Shown here piece by piece: positions 43,963-52,217 of a stretch of DNA of 64,000 bases. The stretch lies in the NCBI RefSeq assembly GCF_040730185.1, contig NZ_CP160402.1, positions 4,278,001-4,342,000 of the forward strand, written 5' to 3'. The translations under genes and the position numbers were made by a program. The first letter of the stretch is position 1. Every line of letters begins with the position of its first letter. Source of the stretch: Streptomyces sp. Je 1-332. GTDB taxonomy: Bacteria; Actinomycetota; Actinomycetes; Streptomycetales; Streptomycetaceae. The notes under the pieces were generated by a model, which ran no database searches, was not told where the DNA came from, and saw only the letters and a program-made list of their open reading frames with translations.

Positions 43963-45798
43963 CTAGCGAAGGTGGCGTTCGGCGAAGTCCAGTTCCAACC
44001 GCACCTGCTTGATCCGCTCGTCCACGACGAGCGAGCCGTGCCCCGCGTCGTACCGGTACACCTCGTGCACCGCTTCCCGTGCCTTGAGCCGGTCCACGTA
44101 GTTCTCGACCTGGCGGATCGGGCAGCGAGGGTCGTTCACGCCCGCGGAGATGTAGACCGGGGCCTTCACCGCGTCCACGTACGTCAGCGGGGACGAGGCC
44201 TCGAAGCGCTCCGGGACCTCCTCCGGCGTGCCCCCGAGGAGCGTGCGGTCCATGGACTTCAGGGCCTCCATCTCGTCGTGGTACGCCGTCACGTAGTCAG
44301 CGACGGGGACCGCGGCCAGCCCCACCGCCCACGAGTCGGGCTGGGTGCCGACGCCGAGGAGCGTGAGATACCCGCCCCAGGAGCCGCCGGCCAGGACGAT
44401 GCGGTCCGGGTCCGCGAGGCCGGACGTCACGGCCCACTCCCGCACCGCGGCGATGTCCTCCAGCTCGATCAGGCCGACCCGGTGCTTGAGGGCGTCCGTC
44501 CACTCCCGGCCGTACCCGGTCGAGCCGCGGTAGTTCACGCGCACCACCGCGTACCCGTGGTCCACCCAGGCTGCCGGGCCCGCGGCGAACGCGTCGCTGT
44601 CGTGCCACGTCGGGCCGCCGTGGATCTCGAAGACCGTGGGGAGGGGGCCGGTCGCGTCGGCGGGCTTCTGCACCAGGGCGTGCACCCGGCCGCCGGGACC
44701 CTCCACCCACACGTCCTCCACCGGCACGGACGCCGGGGCCTTCATGCCGGGCGGGTCGAGGACCACACCGCCCGCCGTCGAGCGCACCACCGGCGGCTCG
44801 GCGGCCGACGACCACAGGTACTCCACGCTGCCGTCGGGCCGCGCCGTCGCTCCCGACACCGACCCCTTGGGTGTCTCGACCTCGATCAGCTCACGCGACG
44901 CGAAGTCGTACCGGAACAGCTCGCTGCGGGCCTCGAAACTGTGCGCGATGAGCAGGGCCGAGCCGTCGGGATACCACTCGGCGCTCACGTCACCCGGCAG
45001 GTCGAGGGCCAGGTCCGTCTCCTCGCCCGACGCGACGTCCCACACCATCGGCTCCCAGCGGCCCCGCCGCTGATGCCCGACGAGCAGCCGCGCGTCCCCG
45101 TCGACCGGCGCGAAGCCGAGGACCTCCAGGCCCAGCTCGACCGTGCCGCCCTTGGTGTCGTCGAGCTCGGCGACCGTGGAGCCGTCCGGCTTGATCACCC
45201 GGAGGGTGGAGTGCATCGCGTCGCCGTGCTCCGTGTGCTCGACGGCGATCAGTGAGCCGTCGTGGGAGAGGTCGCCGACGCCCGCGGACTCGCGGTGGCG
45301 GTAGATCTCGACGGGGTCCGCGCCCGGGGCCCGTACGACATGGATCGTCGAGCCGTCATCGTCCGTCGAGCGGCCGACGACGGACATGCGTCCGTCCCGC
45401 GCGAGGACGAGGCCCGCCGGATACGACGGCTCGAGGCCCGGCACCGCGGGCTCGTCGGCGGCGCCGCCCTTGAAGGGCTGGCGCATCCACACGCCGAATT
45501 CGTCCCCGTCCGTGTCGTTGAACCACCAGATCCACTCGCCGTCCGGCGAGACCAGGCCGTCCGTCGTGCCGTTCGGCCGGTCCGTCACCTGGCGCTGCTC
45601 GCCGGTCGCGCGGTCCCATGCGTACAGCTCGTACGTCCCCGTCGCGTTCGACACGAACAACGAACGGTCGGGGGCGTCCTCCGCCCAGTCGGGCAGGGAC
45701 ACCCGCGGCGCACGGAACCGCTTCTCCCAGTCCGGCATCTCCGCGCCCCCGCCCGCATCGCCGGTCGTCTCCACTGCACCCGCACCCAAGTCGCTCAT
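43963..45798 (-). CDS. S9 family prolyl oligopeptidase-like peptidase
   Basis: A 611-residue serine peptidase. Residues about 30-350 form a beta-propeller of repeated blades, and 370-611 the alpha/beta hydrolase. Nucleophile Ser473 is in GGSWGGY, the Asp in GVNDPRCPI (about 556) and the His in DAGHGS (about 587), the triad order of S9. VFEIHGGPTW is the oxyanion strand. No signal peptide, so it probably trims peptides in the cytoplasm. ATG 45798 is chosen because CACTAT, a one-base variant of the -10 consensus, ends 7 bases upstream; a further in-frame ATG at 45828 would overlap the divergent methyltransferase promoter region. Confidence 0.92.
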   Translation of the reverse strand: MSDLGAGAVETTGDAGGGAEMPDWEKRFRAPRVSLPDWAEDAPDRSLFVSNATGTYELYAWDRATGEQRQVTDRPNGTTDGLVSPDGEWIWWFNDTDGDEFGVWMRQPFKGGAADEPAVPGLEPSYPAGLVLARDGRMSVVGRSTDDDGSTIHVVRAPGADPVEIYRHRESAGVGDLSHDGSLIAVEHTEHGDAMHSTLRVIKPDGSTVAELDDTKGGTVELGLEVLGFAPVDGDARLLVGHQRRGRWEPMVWDVASGEETDLALDLPGDVSAEWYPDGSALLIAHSFEARSELFRYDFASRELIEVETPKGSVSGATARPDGSVEYLWSSAAEPPVVRSTAGGVVLDPPGMKAPASVPVEDVWVEGPGGRVHALVQKPADATGPLPTVFEIHGGPTWHDSDAFAAGPAAWVDHGYAVVRVNYRGSTGYGREWTDALKHRVGLIELEDIAAVREWAVTSGLADPDRIVLAGGSWGGYLTLLGVGTQPDSWAVGLAAVPVADYVTAYHDEMEALKSMDRTLLGGTPEEVPERFEASSPLTYVDAVKAPVYISAGVNDPRCPIRQVENYVDRLKAREAVHEVYRYDAGHGSLVVDERIKQVRLELDFAERHLR

Positions 45799-45857
45799 GG
45801 ACCCCATAGTGCACGTCCACGCCGACAATCCGCTGGCGAGGGTCCCCAGCCTGTGGA

Positions 45858-45863
45858 TAACTT
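45858..45863 (+). promoter_or_regulatory. -10 element TAACTT for the methyltransferase gene
   Basis: TAACTT ends 7 bases before ATG 45871; leaderless start likely. The divergent peptidase promoter lies only about 50 bases away. Confidence 0.5.
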
Positions 45864-45870
45864 TCCGGAC

Positions 45871-46728
45871 ATGTACTCACCGACGCCATCCGACTGGCGC
45901 GAGGCCAACCGAAAACGCTGGGACGAACGAGTCCCCCTCCACCTCGCCAGCGACTATTACGACCTCGAAGCCTTCCGCTCGGGCAAGGACCCGCTGCGCC
46001 CCTTCGAGCTCGCCGAGGTCGGTGACGTCACCGGGCGCTCGCTGCTCCACCTCCAGTGCCACATCGGCCTCGACACCCTCTCCTGGGCCCGGCACGGGGC
46101 CTCCCGCGTGGTCGGCCTCGACTTCTCCGAGCCCGCCGTGGAAGCGGCGCGCGACCTCGCCGCCGAGCTCGGCCTCAGCGCCGACCAGGCGTCCTTCGTG
46201 GCCGCCGACGTGTACGACGCCGCGAGTGCGGTGCCGGACTCCTCGTACGACATCGTCTACACCGGAGTGGGCGCCCTGTGCTGGCTCCCCGACATCCAGC
46301 GGTGGGCCGAGACGGCCGCCGCTCTCGTGGCGCCCGGCGGCTTCCTCTACCTCTCGGAGTTCCATCCGCTCGCGGACATCCTGGACGACGCGACGGGCTC
46401 ACGGATCGAGCACGACTACTTCGCCCGCGACGCCTGGATCGAGGAGACCCCGGGCGGCTACGCGGACACGACCACCCCCACGGTCCACAACCGCACCGTG
46501 GAGTGGCAGCACCCGGTGGGCGAGGTCGTCTCGGCCCTGGCGGCGGCCGGCCTGCGGATCGACTTCCTCCACGAACACGACACCACGCTCTTCGAACGCT
46601 TCGGCGCCCTCGAACTCCGCGACGGGGTCTACCGCTTCCCGGTGGACCGCCCCCGCATCCCCCTCATGTACTCCCTGCGGGCGAGCAGGGCGAGGGCGAG
46701 CGGGGCGAGGGCGAGCGGGCCACGCTGA
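45871..46728 (+). CDS. Class I SAM-dependent methyltransferase
   Basis: A 285-residue Rossmann-fold enzyme. LLHLQCHIGLDTLSWARHGA is the cofactor loop, VVGLDFSEPAVEAAR the acidic strand-2 end, ASFVAADVYDAA the adenine contact, YDIVYTGVGALCWLPD the post-strand-4 motif and PGGFLYLSEFHPL the next strand. The C-terminal RASRARASGARASG run is a low-complexity tail and may be unstructured. The substrate is unknown. Its stop is 7 bases before the stop of the converging GNAT gene. Confidence 0.85.
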   Translation: MYSPTPSDWREANRKRWDERVPLHLASDYYDLEAFRSGKDPLRPFELAEVGDVTGRSLLHLQCHIGLDTLSWARHGASRVVGLDFSEPAVEAARDLAAELGLSADQASFVAADVYDAASAVPDSSYDIVYTGVGALCWLPDIQRWAETAAALVAPGGFLYLSEFHPLADILDDATGSRIEHDYFARDAWIEETPGGYADTTTPTVHNRTVEWQHPVGEVVSALAAAGLRIDFLHEHDTTLFERFGALELRDGVYRFPVDRPRIPLMYSLRASRARASGARASGPR

Positions 46729-46735
46729 GCCCGCC

Positions 46736-47332
46736 TCACATCGCCGTCGGCCGCATCCACCCCTCCCACACCAGCCCGTCGGACAGCGCCGCCTCGCGCT
46801 CTCCCCGGCGGGATGGTGCCGTCGACCCCGGGCCGGCCACCGGATCGAACTCCCCGAGCTTGGTCCAGCCCCACGAGCGCAGGACCTCGCGCCCCGGGTC
46901 GTCGTCCCGTTTGATGACCGCGACGACCAGATCGGCGGCGTGCCGCACGAGCAGCAGCGTGCGCAGGCGCTCCGAGACGCCCTGGCGACGGTAGGCGGGC
47001 ACCACCATCAGCTCGGCCAGGACGAACACCCGCCCCGCGGCCGTGCGTTCCTCCACCTCCGGGGGCAGGACGCCGCGGAACCCCTCCCACCAGTCGCCGG
47101 TACGCGCCGCGCGGTAACCGTAGAGGCAGCCGACGAGACCCCCGGCGTCGGCGACGACCATGTCGAAGTCGGGCCGCTGCACGGTGCTCTCGAAGAGGCG
47201 CAGGAACCCCTGCCGGTCCCGGTACTCGGCGCCCGCGTCTCCTTCGTAGGCCTCGACGTAGACGTCGGCGACCGCTTCGCGCTGCTGCTCCGCCTGCCAC
47301 CGGCTCAGCCGCCGCAAGAACACCTCTGCCAT
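46736..47332 (-). CDS. GNAT-family acetyltransferase
   Basis: A 198-residue protein with the GNAT core: DMVVADAGGLVGCLYGYRA strand pair, VFVLAELMVVPAYRRQGVSERLRTLLL carrying the Q/RxxGxG/A-type acetyl-CoA pyrophosphate loop (RRQGVSERL), and LVVAVIKRDDDPGREVLRSWGWTKLGEF as the C-terminal strand with the usual Trp-Gly. The acceptor is unknown. GGAGGAA lies 6 bases before ATG 47332. It converges with the methyltransferase gene with a 7-base gap, leaving no room for a terminator. Confidence 0.88.
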   Translation of the reverse strand: MAEVFLRRLSRWQAEQQREAVADVYVEAYEGDAGAEYRDRQGFLRLFESTVQRPDFDMVVADAGGLVGCLYGYRAARTGDWWEGFRGVLPPEVEERTAAGRVFVLAELMVVPAYRRQGVSERLRTLLLVRHAADLVVAVIKRDDDPGREVLRSWGWTKLGEFDPVAGPGSTAPSRRGEREAALSDGLVWEGWMRPTAM

Positions 47333-47446
47333 TCGTTCCTCCGCCCGCCCCCGTCGAGGGCTCCCCTCGACACCCCTCGACACTCCTCGCGCACCACGTC
47401 GCTCATCGCGGTCACCAAGCGCGGGGCAACCACGGGCCGGGCGGGG

Positions 47447-47998
47447 TCAGAGATGCATCATGGCCATCACTTCAGGGCTCCGCACGCCGGTCGCCACACC
47501 GGGCACCTCCTCGCCGGGCCGGATCCACCCCGCGTCCTCGGCCGCGGTGACGGCGGCCCTCTCCGCCATGTCAGCCTCGGCGTTCAGGCCCTCGTCGGCG
47601 CCCAGAGCCTTCGCCCCCGCCGCTGTCCCGGCGGCCAGTGAGGCTTTCAGGGCGGCCTTGCAGGACAATGCGGCCAACTCACCCTCAGCGTCGACAAGTT
47701 GAGCCATCTGTGAGGCCTGAGCCGCGGACGAAGCCGCGTTACGGGCGCACCGTGAATCCGCCGCCGGATCGGGCTCGCTCTCGGAGAGTACGGCGAGGGC
47801 CTGCGCCGCCACGCGGGCTGCGTGAGCCGCCTTCCATACGGCGTCCGCCTGCTCCTGGGAGGCATGTTGCTCTACGTAGCGACTGAGAGCCGCCGCCCGC
47901 GCGGCCGCGCTCTCGGCACGGGTGGCGTGCAGCGCCTTGAGGGACGCGGCCAGCGGCTCCCGCTCCACGTGGTCGTGACCGTGCTCGTGCTCGTTCAC
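47447..47998 (-). CDS. Alanine-rich helical hypothetical protein
   Basis: A 183-residue protein with very high Ala content and regular helical periodicity (AARAAALSRYVEQHASQEQADAVW; AGAKALGADEGLNAEADMAERAAVTAAEDAG), probably an extended or bundled helix. A His/Glu-rich start (NEHEHGHDHVE) could bind metal. I know no family. GTG 47998 is chosen because GGAGGTG lies just before it; ATG 48010 is an in-frame alternative. No membrane segment. The only nearby partner is the divergent small membrane protein gene. Confidence 0.6.
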   Translation of the reverse strand: MNEHEHGHDHVEREPLAASLKALHATRAESAAARAAALSRYVEQHASQEQADAVWKAAHAARVAAQALAVLSESEPDPAADSRCARNAASSAAQASQMAQLVDAEGELAALSCKAALKASLAAGTAAGAKALGADEGLNAEADMAERAAVTAAEDAGWIRPGEEVPGVATGVRSPEVMAMMHL

Positions 47999-48154
47999 CG
48001 GCACCTCCATGCAGCTCTACGTGCGCACAGCGGATGTGCCGGGCAGGGTGGCACGTTGCCGCACAACAGACCAGAGCCACGTACGAACAGGGCAATTTCC
48101 CCCGCCCGCCCACTGGTACAACAGTCACACCAGCTACACGAGTGGAGAACGGCT

Positions 48155-48421
48155 TTGAGCAGCACGTGGCTCATCTACAGCGGAGCCCTGATGGTGCTCC
48201 TGTCCATCGGGGTCCTGATCTTCGTGGGCAGACCTGTCATACCTGCCTGGCGTGACGTCCCGTCGATAGTCGGCGGCGTCGGCATATTCGCCGTGGTGTG
48301 CGTCCTGGCTCTGGTGCTCGGCGCCCCGGCTCACATCGCGGTCTCCGGAGCGTGCTTCTGGATGGCTGCGGCCATCACCAGCGTGCACGCCGTGCGCGGC
48401 CGTACCGGAGCGCGACGCTGA
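48155..48421 (+). CDS. Small membrane protein
   Basis: An 88-residue protein with about three hydrophobic helices (WLIYSGALMVLLSIGVLIFVG, SIVGGVGIFAVVCVLALVLG, AVSGACFWMAAAITSV) and an Arg-rich end. No family recognised. TTG 48155 is chosen because GTGGAGAACGGC places GGAG 7 bases before it and gives a complete first helix; a longer upstream frame has poor codon use. It is transcribed towards the DoxX gene. Confidence 0.6.
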   Translation: MSSTWLIYSGALMVLLSIGVLIFVGRPVIPAWRDVPSIVGGVGIFAVVCVLALVLGAPAHIAVSGACFWMAAAITSVHAVRGRTGARR

Positions 48422-48476
48422 CAGACCGCGACGGCCCGCCCTCGGCATGAGCTGCTGGGTGCGGGCCGTCTCTCGT

Positions 48477-48926
48477 CTACAGGAAGAGTCCCAACGCGTC
48501 GTCCAGCGACCAGACCTGCCAGCCCATGGCGAAGAGGACGACGAGGGAGATGAGCGCCATCATCAGGTTCTGACCCTGCTCGGCCCAGTCGTGAATCATC
48601 AGCACGAAATAGATCAGGTTGAGTACGAGTCCGCCGATCAGCGCGATCGGTGTGAGGAAGCCGAAGATGAGACCGAGCCCGAGCGCCAGCTCCGCGTAGG
48701 CCACGATGTAGGCCATGAGCCGGGGGCGGGGCTTCACCGTCAGGTCGAAGCCGGACCGGACGAACTGCCAGCGGTGTTTCTCGGCGATGCCCACCGCCCA
48801 GCCGATGCCCCCTCCGGTGAACCACGTCTTCTTGTCCTTGTGACGCCAGCTCTCCAGCCACCACAGGCCGAGCCCGATCCGGAGCACGGCCAGCCACTCG
48901 GCCCCGCTGAGCCACATCGTCTGCAT
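48477..48926 (-). CDS. DoxX-family membrane protein
   Basis: A 149-residue protein with four hydrophobic helices, the layout of DoxX/TQO small-subunit-like proteins: WLAVLRIGLGLWWLES, LMAYIVAYAELALGLGLIFG, IALIGGLVLNLIYFVLMIHDW and LMMALISLVVLFAMGWQ. DoxX proteins act as quinone-linked or redox-protection subunits in various systems; the exact role here is unknown. GAAGGAGGA precedes ATG 48926. It is divergent from an amidohydrolase gene and carries the same 15-bp operator in its promoter, so the two are almost certainly co-regulated. Confidence 0.85.
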   Translation of the reverse strand: MQTMWLSGAEWLAVLRIGLGLWWLESWRHKDKKTWFTGGGIGWAVGIAEKHRWQFVRSGFDLTVKPRPRLMAYIVAYAELALGLGLIFGFLTPIALIGGLVLNLIYFVLMIHDWAEQGQNLMMALISLVVLFAMGWQVWSLDDALGLFL

Positions 48927-48959
48927 CGAGCGTCCTCCTTCAGCCTGCCCTGCCTCGAC

Positions 48960-49001
48960 CTGACGGAGCGTCAGTTCAGCGGATCCCGCCCGATCGCGCA
49001 A
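48960..49001 (-). promoter_or_regulatory. DoxX promoter with 15-bp palindromic operator
   Basis: On the minus strand TTGCGC (49001-48996) and TGAACT (48978-48973) are 17 bases apart. The perfect inverted repeat CTGACG-GAG-CGTCAG (48960-48974) begins at the -10 and covers the transcription start. Its twin lies at 49058-49072. Confidence 0.65.
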
Positions 49002-49024
49002 GGGGTCGAGTTTCAAGCGGACTG

Positions 49025-49074
49025 TTGCCGTCATCGATGCGAGCCCATAACCTCAATCTGATGGCCCGTCAGAT
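49025..49074 (+). promoter_or_regulatory. Amidohydrolase promoter with matching operator
   Basis: TTGCCG (49025-49030) and TAACCT (49048-49053) are exactly 17 bases apart, a strong vegetative-type promoter. Immediately downstream, CTGATGGCCCGTCAG (49058-49072, extended to ATCTGA/TCAGAT arms at 49056-49074) matches the DoxX operator at 12 of 15 positions. Confidence 0.7.
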
Positions 49075-49113
49075 GCGTGTATGGGAAACCGGCAGGTAGT
49101 AGGGGGCACAGCA

Positions 49114-50334
49114 GTGGACAACAACGAGGTCGGGGCCAAGGAGCTCCCCCGCGTCATCAGCGTGGACGACCACGTGATCGAACCCGCGCACCTCTTCGAG
49201 AAGTGGCTCCCGAGCAAGTACCGCGACCGGGGTCCGAAACCCTTCACCGCAGGTATCGGCGAGCTGGAGTACATCGGCGGCAAGTACAAGTTCACGACGG
49301 ACCCGGAAGGGCAGGTCACCGACTGGTGGGAGTACGAGGGGGAGATCTTCCCGTACAAGCGCATCATCGCCGCCGTCGGCTTCTCGCGGGACGAGATGAC
49401 GCTCGACGGCATCACACGCGAACAGATGCGCCGCGGCTGCTGGGACCCGGCGGCCCGCCTGAAGGACATGGACGTCAACCACGTCGAGGCGTCCCTCTGC
49501 TTCCCGACGTTCCCGCGCTTCTGCGGACAGACGTTCTCCGAGGCCAAGGACAAGGAGGTCGGCCTCGCCTGCGTCCGGGCGTACAACGACTGGATGGTGG
49601 AGGAGTGGTGCGGTGACAGCGGCGGACGGCTGATCCCGCTGTGCCTCATCCCGCTCTGGGACGTGGATCTCGCCGTCGCCGAGATCAAGCGCAACGCCGC
49701 GCGCGGCGTGCGGGCCGTGACCTTCAGCGAGATCCCGACGTACCTCGGGCTGCCCTCGATCCACTCCGGTTACTGGGACCCGTTCTTCGCGGCGTGCGAG
49801 GAGACCGGCACGGTCGTGAACATGCACATCGGCTCGTCGTCACAGATGCCGGCGGCTTCCCCCGACGCGCCCCCGGCCGTTCAGGCCTCCCTGAGCTTCA
49901 ACAACGCGATGGCCTCGATGATGGACTTCCTCTTCTCCGGAGTCCTGGTGAAGTTCCCCCGCCTCAAACTCGCCTACAGCGAGGGCCAGATGGGCTGGAT
50001 CCCGTACGCCCTGGAGCGCGCCGACGACGTCTGGGAGGAGCACCGCGCCTGGGGCGGGGTCAAGGACCTGATCCCCGAGCCTCCGTCGACGTACTACTAC
50101 CGGCAGATCTACTGCTGCTTCTTCCGGGACAAGCACGGTGTCGCCTCGATCGAGACCGTGGGCGTGAACAACGCCACCTTCGAGACCGACTACCCCCACG
50201 TCGACTCGACGTGGCCGCACACGAAGGCGGTGGCCGAGGACCACGTCGGCCACCTCCCCGAGGACGTGGCGTACAAGCTGCTGCGCGGGAACGCGATCCG
50301 GATGCTGGACCTGCCGTTCGACCGGGCCCTCTAG
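49114..50334 (+). CDS. Amidohydrolase family protein (ACMSD-like TIM barrel)
   Basis: A 406-residue metal-dependent hydrolase or decarboxylase. RVISVDDHVIEPAHLFEKW has the first metal-binding motif with Asp-His where most members have His-x-His, GTVVNMHIGSS supplies the next His, FPRLKLAYSEGQMGWIPY is the strand-7 region and FETDYPHVDSTWP holds the final Asp. This arrangement recalls the aminocarboxymuconate-semialdehyde decarboxylase group. GTG 49114 is chosen because AGGGGGC lies 6 bases upstream; ATG 49081 has none. A strong promoter with a shared operator controls it with the divergent DoxX gene. The substrate is unknown. Confidence 0.85.
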   Translation: MDNNEVGAKELPRVISVDDHVIEPAHLFEKWLPSKYRDRGPKPFTAGIGELEYIGGKYKFTTDPEGQVTDWWEYEGEIFPYKRIIAAVGFSRDEMTLDGITREQMRRGCWDPAARLKDMDVNHVEASLCFPTFPRFCGQTFSEAKDKEVGLACVRAYNDWMVEEWCGDSGGRLIPLCLIPLWDVDLAVAEIKRNAARGVRAVTFSEIPTYLGLPSIHSGYWDPFFAACEETGTVVNMHIGSSSQMPAASPDAPPAVQASLSFNNAMASMMDFLFSGVLVKFPRLKLAYSEGQMGWIPYALERADDVWEEHRAWGGVKDLIPEPPSTYYYRQIYCCFFRDKHGVASIETVGVNNATFETDYPHVDSTWPHTKAVAEDHVGHLPEDVAYKLLRGNAIRMLDLPFDRAL

Positions 50335-50422
50335 GGGGCCCTGGCGGGGGCGCCTACCCGTGGTGGACCGGAAGGATCCGGCTCCACCACCGGGCCGCCG
50401 CACCACCGGGTGAAAGCCCCGG

Positions 50423-51355
50423 TCAGTGCAGCGTCTCGGCGTCCACGCGGGAGAAGACCAGCTCGCTCTCGCCCACGATGGGGCCGCGCCACCGCACCGG
50501 CGGCTCCGGATGGCGGATCGCGCGCGGGTAGTTCTCGGGCCTGTAGTCGGTGGGCAGCCGGTAGGTGTGAAAGCCGTGCCGGGCCATGGTCGCCATCAAC
50601 TCGTCGATGGAGTCGCCCAGTTGGGACATGCGGTCCGGGGTGACCTCCACGGCGATCTCCACATCCGGGCGAAGCTCTCCCAGGGCGGGGGCCAGCCCTC
50701 TGATGACGCCGCCTTCCGCGCCCTCCACGTCGATCTTGATCACGCGGGCCCTGCTGAGTTCGTCCTCGTCCAGGATCTCGGGCAGGGGCCGTGCCGCCAT
50801 CTCGAAGCTGGACTCGGCAGGACCGTCGTACGGGACGATCGAGTTCGCGCCCATGTTGTTCGAGCTGGCGAGCACGAAGGTCAGCGTCTTGTGGCTGTCG
50901 GAGACCGCCGCGTTGACGGCGCGGACGTTGGCACAGTCGTTGAGACCGATGTGCTGCAGCACGCGGTCGTGGAACGTGCCGGACGCCTCGATCGCGACCA
51001 CCCGGCCGGTGCTGCCGACGAGGCGAGAGCCCAGGACGGCGAAGTATCCGACGTTGGCGCCCACGTCGACGAAGGTGTCTCCTGCGCCGAGGCGACCCTG
51101 CAGCCACCGGGTCATGTGGGGCTCCCACACGCCGTAGAGGCTGATGAACCGCTGGATGAGATCGCGGGAGTCGCAGGCGAAGCGGGCGCCGAACCGGGCC
51201 TCGACCACGCGCTGACGTGGGTGGTCGCGCAGGTACGGGTTGAGGTACCGGGCGGAGAGCGGGCCCTTGAGCAGCGAGCCGGGAGCGTTGCGCACGTAGC
51301 CGCGACCGAGGGTGGCCAGCAGCTCCGACGCGTGGCGGGGGATGGCGGGAGGCAT
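50423..51355 (-). CDS. FkbM-family methyltransferase
   Basis: A 310-residue SAM-dependent enzyme. FVDVGANVGYFAVLGSRLVG is the cofactor loop, VVAIEASGTFHDRVLQHI the acidic strand-2 end and ARVIKIDVEGAEGGVIRGL the FkbM signature. These enzymes often O-methylate sugars or polyketide hydroxyls. ATG 51355 is chosen because minus-strand TACGGT ends 7 bases before it. A family 2 glycosyltransferase lies upstream in the same direction, suggesting work on a glycan, though each has its own start signals. Confidence 0.88.
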   Translation of the reverse strand: MPPAIPRHASELLATLGRGYVRNAPGSLLKGPLSARYLNPYLRDHPRQRVVEARFGARFACDSRDLIQRFISLYGVWEPHMTRWLQGRLGAGDTFVDVGANVGYFAVLGSRLVGSTGRVVAIEASGTFHDRVLQHIGLNDCANVRAVNAAVSDSHKTLTFVLASSNNMGANSIVPYDGPAESSFEMAARPLPEILDEDELSRARVIKIDVEGAEGGVIRGLAPALGELRPDVEIAVEVTPDRMSQLGDSIDELMATMARHGFHTYRLPTDYRPENYPRAIRHPEPPVRWRGPIVGESELVFSRVDAETLH

Positions 51356-51362
51356 AGCCGTG

Positions 51363-51368
51363 ACCGTA
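51363..51368 (-). promoter_or_regulatory. -10 element TACGGT for the FkbM methyltransferase gene
   Basis: Minus-strand TACGGT ends 7 bases before ATG 51355; leaderless start likely. Confidence 0.5.
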
Positions 51369-51452
51369 CGAGTCCGCCGCGGCCGGGGCAAGATCGGCAG
51401 GATGCTACCGGCCACGCACGGCCCCACTATGAACCCCGCTACGAAGCCCCGG

Positions 51453-52214
51453 TCAGCCGGAGCCAAGGGGATAGCGCCACTCGAAGTGCTCCAGCGCTCG
51501 CGCCCTGGCCTCGACGACCGCCATCCGGGCAGCGCGCTCCGCCGTGTCGACGTGCGCCGCCTGCCCCGTCACCTGACCCTCCCACTTGCGGTAGAGCAAG
51601 CCCACCTCGGAGGAGAACCAACCCCGCGAGGTCGCGTTCAGGGCGAGCAGCAGCCCCGTGTCCTCCGACGCCGGCAGAGCCATCCAACCGCCCAGGGCCA
51701 CGAGCAGCTCGCGGCGGACGAAGAGCGTGGCCGGATGGATCGGCAGCCGATAACCGTGACCCGCCCAGTAGTTGAGCACGTCCCGGCGCTCGATCGGCCC
51801 GTGCTCGGGGTCGCCCGGGAAACCTGCGGTGGACCCGTCGGGGAGCAGATCGAGCACGCGTGACGTCGCCCAGCCGATGCTCCGGTCAGCTTCGAGAGCC
51901 GCGAGGTCGCGGGCCAGCGCGCCGGGCGCGAGCTGGTCGTCCGCGTCCAGGACCTTCACGTACTCGCCGTCCGCGCCGGCCAGGGCGATGGTCCGCGCGA
52001 CCCCGGGGCCGCCCGGACGCCCCTGCTTGAACGTGACCCGCTCGTCGTCGGGGACGTGCGGCGTGACCTGGTCGGTCGTCCCGTCCTCCTGGATCAGCCA
52101 GCGCCACTGCCAGCCTGGCGGCAACTCCTGCTCGCAGAGGGACTTGTACGCGTCAACGAGGAAACGCGCCGACGGTGCGTGGACGGCCGTGACGACGATG
52201 ATGCGCCGGCTCAC
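51453..52214 (-). CDS. Family 2 glycosyltransferase
   Basis: A 253-residue GT-A enzyme. IIVVTAVHAPSARFLVDAYKSL replaces the usual VVxPxYN start, WRWLIQEDGTTD is the first acidic motif, GPGVARTIALAGADGEYVKVLDADDQL has the metal-binding DxD and LPASEDTGLLLAL the late acidic motif. The acceptor is unknown. GTG 52214 begins only 3 bases after the stop of the GntR gene, so the two are one transcription unit. FkbM lies downstream. Confidence 0.85.
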   Translation of the reverse strand: MSRRIIVVTAVHAPSARFLVDAYKSLCEQELPPGWQWRWLIQEDGTTDQVTPHVPDDERVTFKQGRPGGPGVARTIALAGADGEYVKVLDADDQLAPGALARDLAALEADRSIGWATSRVLDLLPDGSTAGFPGDPEHGPIERRDVLNYWAGHGYRLPIHPATLFVRRELLVALGGWMALPASEDTGLLLALNATSRGWFSSEVGLLYRKWEGQVTGQAAHVDTAERAARMAVVEARARALEHFEWRYPLGSG

Positions 52215-52217
52215 GGC

